64,000 nt of DNA. Source: Pseudorhizobium tarimense. Its GTDB lineage: Bacteria; Pseudomonadota; Alphaproteobacteria; Rhizobiales; Rhizobiaceae. Below, one piece after another: positions 7,903 through 16,230 of this stretch. The stretch is from contig NZ_JALJRA010000003.1 in NCBI RefSeq assembly GCF_022968135.1, positions 1 through 64,000 of the forward strand, in the 5' to 3' direction. How positions within the stretch are numbered: position 1 is the stretch's first letter; every line of letters starts with the position of its first letter. Below the pieces are notes generated by a model that ran no database searches, had not been told where the DNA came from, and was given only the letters and a program-made list of their open reading frames with translations. The position numbers were made by a program, and so were the translations under genes.

Positions 7903-8601
7903 ATGCGGTCACATCATGCGATCGGAGCCGCCTTGTCCTCCTCACATCCCGATTTTACCCGGAGCTATTCGGGTTTCCTGTTCGATATGGACGGGACCAT
8001 CCTCAATTCCATGGCAGCCGCAGAGCGGGTCTGGGGGCGCTGGGCCACGCGTCACGGACTGGACCTGGAGACCTTCCTCCCGACCATGCACGGCAAGCGC
8101 GGCATTGACACGATCACCGGGCTCAACCTGCCGGGGATCGATCCGGCGGCGGAAGCCGAAGAAATCCTGCGCGGTGAGATCGAGGATGTGGAAGGCGTGG
8201 TCGCGCTGGACGGCGCAGCGGATTTCCTGGCCTCCCTGCCTTGTGAGCAGTGGGCGATCGTTACCTCCTCGCCCATCGAACTGGCACGGGCACGGTTGCA
8301 GGCGGCAGGGCTGCCGCAGCCGCGCCTGATGGTCACGGCCGAGGACGTGAAGGTCGGCAAACCGGATCCGCAATGCTACCTGCTCGGCGCCGAACGGGTC
8401 GGCGTTCGCCCGTCTGAGGCTCTTGTTTTTGAAGACGTCATGGCAGGAGTCACGGCCGGAGAGGTCGCGGGGTCGGACGTTGTCGTGATCACGGCGACGC
8501 ATCGGCACCTGATGGAAACCCGGCACCCCCGCATCCGCGACTATGCCGACGTCACGGTCAAGGTCGGTCAGGACCGCCGGCTCTCGATCGTGCCGCGCTA
8601 G
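7903..8601 (+). CDS. HAD-superfamily hydrolase (subfamily IA)
   Basis: A phosphatase-like protein of about 232 residues. It has HAD motif I FLFDMDGTILNS (nucleophile and acid/base Asp), motif II IVTSSP, motif III Lys in VKVGKPDP and motif IV VFEDVMAG. The pattern is like sugar- or polyol-phosphatases (GPP/beta-phosphoglucomutase type). The start is uncertain: ATG 7903 has a weak ribosome site, whereas TTG 7933 is preceded by CGGAG. It is 47 bp downstream of metF and likely in the same operon; its role in demethylation is unclear. Its stop overlaps the convergent permease by 4 bp (CTAG). Confidence 0.7.
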   Translation: MRSHHAIGAALSSSHPDFTRSYSGFLFDMDGTILNSMAAAERVWGRWATRHGLDLETFLPTMHGKRGIDTITGLNLPGIDPAAEAEEILRGEIEDVEGVVALDGAADFLASLPCEQWAIVTSSPIELARARLQAAGLPQPRLMVTAEDVKVGKPDPQCYLLGAERVGVRPSEALVFEDVMAGVTAGEVAGSDVVVITATHRHLMETRHPRIRDYADVTVKVGQDRRLSIVPR

Positions 8602-9983
8602 TCCGTTTCCGTTGGCGATTGGGCGGCTTCCTTGCCCGAGCGCTTCATGAACGTCACCGTCGCCAACCAGAGGACTACCCCCAACCCGATCAGGCTGGCG
8701 CCAATCGCGTACTGGATCGGATCGCGTCCCGTCCACGGCCCGGCGAGAAAGGCACAGCAAATTGCGCCGAGGACGGGCAGGGGGGTCGGCGTGCGGAAGT
8801 GCTTATGCGACACCTGGTCTCGACGCAAAACAAGGACGGCGATGTTGACGACCGTGAAGACGCACAGCAGCAGGAGCGACGTCGTGCCGCCCAACTCGGG
8901 TACGCCGCCAGCGAACAGGATCAGTGCCACGGCGAGGATGGTAGTGAAGATGATGGCGACGTCGGGCGTCCGCCGCTCCCCATGCACATGGCCGAAGATC
9001 GACGGCAGCACAGTCTCGCGGCTCATACCGTAGATCAGGCGGCTTGCCATCAGCATGTTGATCAACGCGGAGTTTGCGACAGCGAACATGGTGATGATGC
9101 CGAAGATGCTGACCGGGAAAGCCGGTGCGCCCGCCTGCACGACCTTCAGCAGCGGCGTTTCGCCTTCGCCGAGTTCGGCGGCCGGTACCAGCGTGATGGC
9201 CGAGATGGAGACGAGGACGTAGATCGCCCCGGTGATGCCGAGGCCGGTCAGCAGTACCTTTGGAAACATCCGTGAGGGATCCTTCGTCTCCTCGGCCATG
9301 TTGACCGAGTCTTCAAAACCGACCATCGCAAAGAAGGCAAGCGTGGTAGCGGCGATCACGCCCCATACCATGCCGCGCTCGCCAGGTGCCTCAAAACTCC
9401 AGGCGCGCGACACGTCTCCCTGGCCACGCGCGATCGCCCATGCGCCGATCGCGATGATGATCAGCAGGCCCGAAAGCTCGACCAACGTCAGCACGACGTT
9501 CATCTTCACGCTCTCGCTCACGCCGCGAAGGTTCACGAGGGCGACCAGCGCGATGAAGAGCGAAGCGATCAGCGGCACGCCCCAGGCGCCGCTCTCGAAG
9601 CCGAAGGAGGTGGCGAAGTTCGCGGCGAAGGCGCGTGAGGCCGTGGCTGCCGATGTTATGCCCGACGACATCACGGCGAAGGCGACGAGGAAGGTCACGA
9701 AGTGGATGCCGAAGGCCTTGTGCGTGTAGAGCGCGGCACCGGCGGCCTTCGGGTATTTCGTGACCAGCTCCAGATAGCTACAAGCGGTGAGGATGGCGAC
9801 GACGAAGGCGATCAGAAACGGCAGCCAGACAACGCCGCCGACCTCAGCGGCGACCTCGCCTGTCAGGGCATAGATGCCGGTCCCCAGCACGTCACCGATT
9901 ATGAACAGCAGCAGGAGGCCCGGACCCATGACCCTCTTCAGCTGCGTTTTGTTCTTGCTGTCTTCCTGCTGGGCGATCGCCAT
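8598..9983 (-). CDS. APC-family amino acid permease
   Basis: A 461-residue membrane protein with about twelve helices. The APC signature GPGLLLLFIIGDVLGTGIYALTG is at residues 20-42 and the conserved TLAFFAMVGFEDSVNMAEETKDP segment near residue 230. It belongs to the amino acid-polyamine-organocation superfamily and probably imports an amino acid or amine. It is convergent with the HAD gene and in the same orientation as the cupin gene upstream, 98 bp away, so the two may be linked. The substrate cannot be read from the sequence. Confidence 0.8.
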   Translation of the reverse strand: MAIAQQEDSKNKTQLKRVMGPGLLLLFIIGDVLGTGIYALTGEVAAEVGGVVWLPFLIAFVVAILTACSYLELVTKYPKAAGAALYTHKAFGIHFVTFLVAFAVMSSGITSAATASRAFAANFATSFGFESGAWGVPLIASLFIALVALVNLRGVSESVKMNVVLTLVELSGLLIIIAIGAWAIARGQGDVSRAWSFEAPGERGMVWGVIAATTLAFFAMVGFEDSVNMAEETKDPSRMFPKVLLTGLGITGAIYVLVSISAITLVPAAELGEGETPLLKVVQAGAPAFPVSIFGIITMFAVANSALINMLMASRLIYGMSRETVLPSIFGHVHGERRTPDVAIIFTTILAVALILFAGGVPELGGTTSLLLLCVFTVVNIAVLVLRRDQVSHKHFRTPTPLPVLGAICCAFLAGPWTGRDPIQYAIGASLIGLGVVLWLATVTFMKRSGKEAAQSPTETD

Positions 9984-10081
9984 TGCTGCTTGTCTCCAGC
10001 TGCTTCTTCTTTATCAGCTAGAGCAGGTCCCGACTAAGAGAAGGGATTTCCATTCAGGCAGTTGCGGGGGCGATATTCTGG

Positions 10082-10558
10082 TCATTGATGGATCGGATCC
10101 GTCCAAGGCACATCCTCGGGCTTCTCGACAGGTTCGATATCAAGATTGACGACGACCGGCTCCTGGCCGGAACGGAACAGAACGCATTCCAGGGTCTCCT
10201 CGCGGCTGGCATTAATCTCCTGGTGCGGCACGAACGGTGGGACGTAGATGAAGTCGCCGGGGCCGGCCTCGGCGACATATTCCAGCTTGTCGCCCCAGCG
10301 CATCCGCGCCTGGCCCTTCAGCACATAGATAATGCTTTCAAGTTCGCCGTGATGGTGCGCACCGGTCTTTGCATTGGCGTGGATCGTGACGGTGCCTGCC
10401 CAGATCTTTTCCGCACCTGCGCGCGCCTTGTTGATGGCGGTGGCGCGATTCATGCCGGTCGTCTGGGCCGTGTTGGGGTCAAAGGAGTTGCCAGGGATCA
10501 CCTTCACGCCATGCTCGCGCCAGTGGTTCGCGTCATGTCCATGGTCGTGATCCGTCAT
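10082..10558 (-). CDS. Cupin-domain protein
   Basis: A 158-residue single-domain cupin. It starts with a His-rich MTDHDHGHDANHW segment. Metal-binding cupin motif 1 is GAHHHGELESIIYVLKG (HxH and Glu), and motif 2 is PGDFIYVPPFVPHQEIN (His). Such proteins bind Fe or Mn and act as dioxygenases, isomerases or sensors. The ATG at 10556-10558 is preceded by AGGAGGAGG, which favours it over an upstream start. It may be co-transcribed with the downstream permease. No specific substrate can be inferred. Confidence 0.7.
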   Translation of the reverse strand: MTDHDHGHDANHWREHGVKVIPGNSFDPNTAQTTGMNRATAINKARAGAEKIWAGTVTIHANAKTGAHHHGELESIIYVLKGQARMRWGDKLEYVAEAGPGDFIYVPPFVPHQEINASREETLECVLFRSGQEPVVVNLDIEPVEKPEDVPWTDPIHQ

Positions 10559-10771
10559 GGCCTCCTCCTCATATCGATGTCGGGGCTCACTAGCTCTTAG
10601 CGAGCAGTGGGTCCGCGAGCCCCTGACCGGCAAGACCGGCTGAGCGAGCTAATGCACACTCCTAGAGGAGTTCAACATCGACCGGGACGAAAAGCAAGCA
10701 GTGGTAAGCGAGAGCTTTGCGGATGTACCAATTCGACGCTGCGCCGCTCGTAGACATGTCTGATACAGAGA

Positions 10772-10799
10772 AGCCCGCCGCGGCAGAACCGGGCGGGCT
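10772..10799 (-). terminator. Hairpin just downstream of the TerC-family gene
   Basis: The inverted repeat AGCCCGCC / GGCGGGCT encloses a 12-nt loop, 25 bp beyond the stop codon of the minus-strand TerC gene. The minus-strand flank (TCTCTGTATC) is only partly T-rich, so termination is likely but not certain. Confidence 0.45.
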
Positions 10800-10824
10800 G
10801 CAAGGGCAGGGTCGCTTTTTCCGG

Positions 10825-11463
10825 TCAGCCGTTAATCCAGGCCTGAACATAGGGCAAGACTTCGTGGCCGCCTTCGTAGAGCATGCGAACAGCAACGTAG
10901 ACGATGACGGCGAGGCCGACATAGGCGATCCAGCGGTGCCGGTGCAGAAGCTTGGCGACGAAGTTGGCCGCAAGACCCATGAGCGCAATCGAGAGCACCA
11001 GCCCGACGATCAGGACCGTCGTGTGCTCCTGCGCTGCACCCGCCACGGCCAGTACGTTATCGAGCGACATGGAAACGTCGGCGATTACGATCTGAATGGC
11101 CGCCTGTGCAAAGGTCTTCTGACGGACGTTCAGTTCTTCGGCCTGCTCTTGCGTCGTTGCATTTTCTGCCGCGTGTTCGGCCGAGCGTAGTTCGGTCCAC
11201 ATCTTCCAGCAGACCCAGGACAGCAGGAGCCCGCCCAGCAACTGCAGGCCGACGATCCCGAGGAGGTAGGCGGTCGCGGTCGCGAAGCCGATACGAAGAA
11301 CGGTTGCGGCGATGATGCCGACGAGAATCGCCTTGTTGCGCTGCTGAGCCGGCAGGCCTGCTGCCGCGAGGCCGATGACGATTGCATTGTCACCGGCAAG
11401 CACAAGATCGATAGCAACGACCTGCAAAAGTGCAGCCAGCCCGGCCGCCGTGAAAATTTCCAT
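10825..11463 (-). CDS. TerC/YjbE-family integral membrane protein
   Basis: A 212-residue protein with about seven helices. It carries the TerC-family acidic membrane motifs: VVAIDLVLAGDNAIVIG in the first helix and IVIADVSMSLDNVLAVAG in the second half. These Asp/Asn pairs are thought to bind metal, and relatives include manganese exporters. The ATG at 11461-11463 (MEIFTAAGL) fits the start of the fold; a longer in-frame extension upstream is basic and unlike the family. A hairpin lies downstream. A manganese or tellurium-related role is inferred from the family only. Confidence 0.75.
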   Translation of the reverse strand: MEIFTAAGLAALLQVVAIDLVLAGDNAIVIGLAAAGLPAQQRNKAILVGIIAATVLRIGFATATAYLLGIVGLQLLGGLLLSWVCWKMWTELRSAEHAAENATTQEQAEELNVRQKTFAQAAIQIVIADVSMSLDNVLAVAGAAQEHTTVLIVGLVLSIALMGLAANFVAKLLHRHRWIAYVGLAVIVYVAVRMLYEGGHEVLPYVQAWING

Positions 11464-11713
11464 GATTGAGCTGTGACCTCGCGGAATCGCAGGTTGTCTG
11501 ACAAATGCGAGCCTCAGAAAGGCATTTCCATTGACATGGCAAGCGAAAACTTCAGCAGCAGCAACATGGTTCCGGTGATCGTGCTGAACGCTTGAGGCTG
11601 GCGAAGTTCGCCGCCGTCGCCTATATGCCGCGCCAATGTGTTGCCGAAGCAACGTCCCTGGCCTCCAGGACTTCCGGACGTTCCTGCAGCATCGGCAGAT
11701 CATGGAGTTTGAC

Positions 11714-12082
11714 ATGTCAGTTCAGAAGGCTGTTGTCCTCATTGTCGAGGATGAGCCGATTATACGCTTCACGACCTTGGATGCCCTGGAAGAGGTAGGG
11801 CATGTGGTGTTGGAGGCCGCCAATGCAGACGAGGCCATGGTTCTTCTGCGCAACCGCTCCGATGTCAACGTCGTCTTCACCGACGTGAATATGGCGGGCT
11901 CCATGGACGGCATTCAACTGGCGCAGCGCGTGCGGGCCCTGAGGCCACACATTGGCATCATCATCACTTCCGGTGTCGTTCGTCTCGACCCGATGCTGCT
12001 CCCGGCAAGAACTCACTTCCTGCCGAAGCCCTACCAGCACGACATGGTACTCTCGGCAATCCACTCTCTGCTGCAGGCATAA
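11714..12082 (+). CDS. Stand-alone receiver-domain response regulator
   Basis: A 122-residue protein that is a single REC domain. It has the acidic pair (VEDE), phospho-acceptor Asp in VVFTDVNM near residue 58, the switch Thr/Ser in IITSG and the Lys in LPKPY. There is no output domain, so it should work like CheY or as a phosphate shuttle. ATG 11714 is preceded by GGAG six bases away; an in-frame ATG lies 12 bp earlier. No histidine kinase is adjacent. Confidence 0.8.
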   Translation: MSVQKAVVLIVEDEPIIRFTTLDALEEVGHVVLEAANADEAMVLLRNRSDVNVVFTDVNMAGSMDGIQLAQRVRALRPHIGIIITSGVVRLDPMLLPARTHFLPKPYQHDMVLSAIHSLLQA

Positions 12083-12160
12083 GCAACCGACCGCGCTCGT
12101 GGCGCCTTTACTTCTGGCTCCTCCTGGTCATGAATGCTGCCGCAGATGAGAGGAGCTAGC

Positions 12161-12652
12161 ATGACTATCGAACAAGACCTGGCGCGGATTTCACAGCAGG
12201 AGCAGACGCTTCGCTTCGATGAGTTCGATCCGGCGACAGCCTGGGAGCTCGGCGCCGTGCTTCGCGAGATGGCGATCGGGCGCCAGGCATCCGTCGTTGT
12301 CGATGTTCATTTGCATGCGATGCCCGCCTTCTATTGCGCGCTGCCGGGGACGACCGCCGACAACGCGGCCTGGGTTCGGCGCAAGCGCGCCGTGACGCTG
12401 AGGTTCTTCCAGGCAAGCTACGGCATGGGCCTAAAGCTTTCGCAGCAGAACACCACCATGGAGGAGAAGTTCGGCCTGCCGCACGCCGACTTCGCCACCC
12501 ATGGCGGCAGCTTCCCGATCTTCGTGACGGGCACGGGGTGCATTGGTGCGGTGACGGTGTCCGGTCTGCCGCAGCGGGAGGACCACAACATGGTGGTCGA
12601 GGCGCTCTGCCGCATGCTGGGCAAGGATCACGACAGCCTGAAGCTCAGCTGA
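12161..12652 (+). CDS. UPF0303/DUF336 haem-degrading-domain family protein
   Basis: A 163-residue protein of the HbpS/DUF336-like UPF0303 family. Recognisable parts are FDEFDPATAWELGAVLR near the start, then NAAWVRRKRAVTLRF and HGGSFPIFVTGTGCIGAVTVSGLPQREDH. The family comprises small oligomeric proteins, some linked to haem or cobalamin binding. ATG 12161 has GAGAGGAG upstream. The DUF924 gene follows after 11 bp, so the two are probably co-transcribed. Confidence 0.7.
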   Translation: MTIEQDLARISQQEQTLRFDEFDPATAWELGAVLREMAIGRQASVVVDVHLHAMPAFYCALPGTTADNAAWVRRKRAVTLRFFQASYGMGLKLSQQNTTMEEKFGLPHADFATHGGSFPIFVTGTGCIGAVTVSGLPQREDHNMVVEALCRMLGKDHDSLKLS

Positions 12653-12663
12653 GGAGGGATGGA

Positions 12664-13212
12664 ATGGCAATCGAGACGTGGCAGGAAATTCTGGATTTCT
12701 GGTTTGGCCGCTTGAGCCGCAAGCAGTGGTTCGAGAAATCGGATGAGGTGGACGCGGAGATCGATCGTCGATTTCGCGAGACGCATCTTGCCCTGGCGCG
12801 GGGCGGCGTAGAGGAATGGCGGGAGACGCCGGATGGCCGCCTTGCTGCCATCATTGTGCTCGACCAGTTTCCCCGGAACATCTACCGGGGCACGCCGCTT
12901 GCGTTTGCGACCGACTGGATGGCCCTGCGGGAGGCGCGGCTTGCTATCGAGGCTGGCGCTGACGAGGGCGTGGCGGTTGACCATCGAGCCTTCATCTATT
13001 TGCCGTATGAGCACTCCGAAGATCTTCGCGACCAGCAGCGGTGCGTGGAACTGTTCAAGCGGTTGGGCGACAGCGAGTACCTCGATTACGCAGAGCGGCA
13101 CCTGGCGGTTATCCAGGAATTTGGCCGCTTCCCTCACCGAAATGCACTTCTCGGTCGCCAATCGACTGACGCCGAACTCGACTATCTGTCGAAGCCCGGC
13201 GCCGGTTTCTGA
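12664..13212 (+). CDS. DUF924-family protein
   Basis: A 182-residue, mostly helical protein of the DUF924 family (TPR-like fold). It has the hallmark start EILDFWFG, then RLAAIIVLDQFPRNIYRGTPLAFATD, FIYLPYEHSEDLRDQ and EFGRFPHRNALLGRQST. The family is widespread in bacteria and eukaryotes and its biochemical role is not established. The start is supported by GAGGAGGG just upstream, at the end of the preceding gene. Confidence 0.75.
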   Translation: MAIETWQEILDFWFGRLSRKQWFEKSDEVDAEIDRRFRETHLALARGGVEEWRETPDGRLAAIIVLDQFPRNIYRGTPLAFATDWMALREARLAIEAGADEGVAVDHRAFIYLPYEHSEDLRDQQRCVELFKRLGDSEYLDYAERHLAVIQEFGRFPHRNALLGRQSTDAELDYLSKPGAGF

Positions 13213-13228
13213 TCCAGTCTGTTCTTGA

Positions 13229-13480
13229 TCAGCGTCTGATCATTCGGCCGATCGCAATGAGAATGCAGGCGCCAATAAAGCCTGCGATCAGGTAGCCGAT
13301 CCAGCCGCCGAGGCTGATGCCGATCAGGCCCAGCAACGCGTTGGCGATGATGGCGCCAACAATGCCGAGCAGGATGTTCATGAGGATGCCCATGTTGCTC
13401 TTCATGAACTGCTCGGCGAGCCAGCCGGCGATACCGCCGATGATGATGGCTGCGATCCAGCCGATACCTGCGTCTTCCAT
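13229..13480 (-). CDS. GlsB/YeaQ/YmgE-type small membrane protein
   Basis: An 83-residue protein made of three Gly-rich hydrophobic helices, with IAAIIIGGIAGWLAEQFM near the start and GIVGAIIANALLGLIG in the middle. This is the transglycosylase-associated (GlsB/YeaQ/YmgE) family of stress-induced inner-membrane proteins of unknown mechanism. It is convergent with the DUF924 gene (16 bp between stops) and divergent from the MscS gene. Confidence 0.8.
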   Translation of the reverse strand: MEDAGIGWIAAIIIGGIAGWLAEQFMKSNMGILMNILLGIVGAIIANALLGLIGISLGGWIGYLIAGFIGACILIAIGRMIRR

Positions 13481-13618
13481 GCCTTACCCTCCTGTGGTGG
13501 TTGCGCATGGTAACGCCGCAGAATGTTCCAAGTTCCACGCGCGTCGCGTTGCTTCATCTTCCTTTCGTCTCGAACTGGAACTAGCGTCTGCTGCGATTCT
13601 TCTGAAACGGGATCCGGA

Positions 13619-16096
13619 ATGGCCGCCTCTTCTTTGCTTCAATCTCTCCTGATGCGTACGCTCTTGTTGCTTTTCCTGCTTGCGGGAGGGGCTGCTGCCG
13701 ACTGGACGTCTTCGCTCATCCCTCAAGCGGCTGCACAGGATGCCGGCGGTGACGTCACGTTGGATTCGATCAACACCGAGATGCGCCAGAAGCTCGACTC
13801 CATCCGCGAGGAACTGGACCGTTTTGGCCAGGCGATACAGCAGGACATGCGCGACGATGCGCGCCTGGCGGAGCTTCGGGTTTCGGCGGAAGAGATCATC
13901 GGCGAGATGCGGGCGGCATCGGACGCGCTTGGGACGCGCGTCCAGCAGATCCAGGGTCGCCTGGATGTGCTTGGCGAGCCGCCGCAGAACGGGCAACCGC
14001 CGGAGCCGGCCCTTGTCAGCGAAGAGCGCAACCGGCTCCTGAATGAGCGGGCGGAGATCAATGCGATCGTCGAGGATGCGCAGACGTTGTCCGGTGCTGC
14101 GGACCGTGTTGCAAACCACATCACCACCATCCGCCGCGATCTGTTTGCCCAGACGCTGTTCCGACATACGGAGCTCTCGCTCAATCTCTTCGCCGAGGCA
14201 GGTGATGCGGTTATCGTCGAGGTGCAAAGGCTCGGCAATGCCATTGGCAGCTGGCTGAGTTTTGCACTCCGCTTCAAGGCGCCCTCGCTGTTCGGCGCGA
14301 TCGCGCTGTCGCTAGTGGCCGGCCTCGTCATCCTGTCTGCAGGCTACCGCGTTTTTGGTCGCTTCATACGCCGGAACAACGACGAGGGCCGGCCTTCCTA
14401 TCTCAAGCGCCTGACGGTTGCCTTCTGGTCGACGGTCGTCAGCACGATGTCGCTTGCGGCCTTCCTGTTCGCGTCCCACCTGTTTCTCGATGGCTTCAGC
14501 GTCCTGCGCCCCGACGTGGCGCCTATCATGGCTTCCCTGTTCGGTTTCATCTGGTTCGTCTATTTCGTCTCGCGGCTGACGCATGCGGTTCTGGCGCCTG
14601 ACGAGCCAGACTGGCGTCTGGTAAGACTGACCGACCGTGGCGCGCGCCTGATCGGCTGGGCCGTTATCCTTATGGCGGTGGTGAACGGTCTCGACTACTT
14701 CCTTGGAACGATCAGCGAAACGCTGAACTCGCCGCTCGTCCTGACGATCACCAAGAGCGTCATCGCCTCGACGATCATCGGCCTTATCCTTCTCGCGCTG
14801 TCCTTCATGCGCCCGGTCATGCCGACCGATGGCGATCCGACGGAGCCTGGCAAGCCTTGGCCGCGTTTCCTGCCGCTTCTGCTGCGACTGATGGGCGGCC
14901 TGCTGATCTTCGCCGTCATCGCCGGCTATGTCGGGTTTGCCCGCTTCGTTGCGACCCAGATCGTGCTGACGGGTGCAGTGCTGGTGACCATCTATGTCGG
15001 CCTGCTCACGGGCAAGGCCGTTTCGCGGCAAGGAGTGTTCGGCCGAACGGTGCTTGGACAACGGCTCGGTGAGCGCAGAGGCTGGGGCGAGGTGACGCTC
15101 GACCAGATCGGTCTCGTAGCCGGGCTTGCGATCTACGCATTCGCTTTGATGATCGGGGTGCCGCTGATCCTGCTCACCTGGGGCTTCCAGATCGCCGATA
15201 TCGAGTCGTGGTTCTATCGCTTCTTCACCGAGATCACGATCGGCAACATCACCATCTCCCTGGTCGGCATCGTCGGCGGAATCCTGCTGTTTGCTGCAGG
15301 CTATGTCGTCACACGCTGGGTCCAGAAATGGGTTGACGGCAATGTGATGGCGCGCAGCCAGGTGGATGCCGGCGTTCGCAACTCAGTGAAGACCGGCATC
15401 GGCTATCTCGGCATTGGCCTGGCGGTGATCGTCGGCGTATCCGCGGCAGGCATCGATCTTTCAAGCCTCGCCCTGGTCGCCTCCGCGCTCTCGGTTGGGA
15501 TCGGTTTCGGCCTGCAGAATATCGTTTCCAACTTCGTGTCCGGATTGATCCTGCTGGTCGAGCGACCGTTCAAGGTTGGCGACCACGTGGTTACCGGTAC
15601 CACAGAAGGCATCGTCAAGCGGATCTCCGTGCGCGCAACCGAGATCGAGACGTTCCGCAAGCAGTCGATCGTCGTGCCGAACTCCGACCTCATCAACGCG
15701 CCGGTCGGCAACTGGACCCACCGCAACAAGGTGCAGCGGTCAGAGATTCCCGTATCTGTCGCCTACGGCACGGACCCGGAAAAGGTGATTGCGATCCTGC
15801 TGGAGATTGCCAATGCGCGACCGGAAGCGCTGCGCAATCCGGAGCCGCACGTGGACTTCCTCGCCTTCGGCGCATCCTCGCTCGATTTCGAACTGCGCTT
15901 CTGCCTGGCGGACTATTCCGACGGCATCCGCATCCGCGCCGAGGTGCGCATCGAGATCCTCAAGCGCTTCGAGCATGAAGGGATCGAGATCCCCTATGCT
16001 CGCCAGGACATCATGATCCTGCCGCGACCGGGCCGCGAGGAGAAAAAGCAGGCACCCGAGCCGGCGGATGTCGTTGAGGAGGGCGGCGACGTCTGA
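13619..16096 (+). CDS. Large mechanosensitive channel (DUF3772-MscS)
   Basis: About 825 residues. A signal peptide (LLLLFLLAGGAAA) precedes a periplasmic DUF3772 coiled region at about residues 40-180, seen as MRQKLDSIREELDRFGQAIQ. Several transmembrane helices follow, then a canonical MscS core: the pore helix LALVASALSVGIGFGLQNIVSNFVSGLILLVERPFKVGDHV and the beta-domain IVPNSDLINAPVGNWTH. The C-terminal tail is acidic. The protein should open under hypo-osmotic shock and release solutes. Starts at 13619 (ATG after GGGATCCGGA) or 13652 are both possible; both keep the signal peptide. Confidence 0.85.
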   Translation: MAASSLLQSLLMRTLLLLFLLAGGAAADWTSSLIPQAAAQDAGGDVTLDSINTEMRQKLDSIREELDRFGQAIQQDMRDDARLAELRVSAEEIIGEMRAASDALGTRVQQIQGRLDVLGEPPQNGQPPEPALVSEERNRLLNERAEINAIVEDAQTLSGAADRVANHITTIRRDLFAQTLFRHTELSLNLFAEAGDAVIVEVQRLGNAIGSWLSFALRFKAPSLFGAIALSLVAGLVILSAGYRVFGRFIRRNNDEGRPSYLKRLTVAFWSTVVSTMSLAAFLFASHLFLDGFSVLRPDVAPIMASLFGFIWFVYFVSRLTHAVLAPDEPDWRLVRLTDRGARLIGWAVILMAVVNGLDYFLGTISETLNSPLVLTITKSVIASTIIGLILLALSFMRPVMPTDGDPTEPGKPWPRFLPLLLRLMGGLLIFAVIAGYVGFARFVATQIVLTGAVLVTIYVGLLTGKAVSRQGVFGRTVLGQRLGERRGWGEVTLDQIGLVAGLAIYAFALMIGVPLILLTWGFQIADIESWFYRFFTEITIGNITISLVGIVGGILLFAAGYVVTRWVQKWVDGNVMARSQVDAGVRNSVKTGIGYLGIGLAVIVGVSAAGIDLSSLALVASALSVGIGFGLQNIVSNFVSGLILLVERPFKVGDHVVTGTTEGIVKRISVRATEIETFRKQSIVVPNSDLINAPVGNWTHRNKVQRSEIPVSVAYGTDPEKVIAILLEIANARPEALRNPEPHVDFLAFGASSLDFELRFCLADYSDGIRIRAEVRIEILKRFEHEGIEIPYARQDIMILPRPGREEKKQAPEPADVVEEGGDV

Positions 16097-16230
16097 CCAT
16101 ACGAGAGCCGTCGCGGCCAAGCTTTTCACATGTCGTAATCAGGCGTTTGGTCCTGTGACCGGACCTGCATAGTCCGGGTTCGAGATCAGCGCCGTCTTGA
16201 TTGCGCGGCCAATGCGAGGGGTTCCTTTCG

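Noticed and set aside
10658-10671. Operator ACTCCTAGAGGAGT between the cupin and TerC genes
   Set aside because: It is a 6-2-6 inverted repeat, but no second copy or matching regulator is nearby, so it may be chance.
11464-11713. Manganese (yybP-ykoY) riboswitch before the TerC-family gene
   Set aside because: Such genes often carry it, but I could not match the conserved loop motifs in this 250-bp leader.
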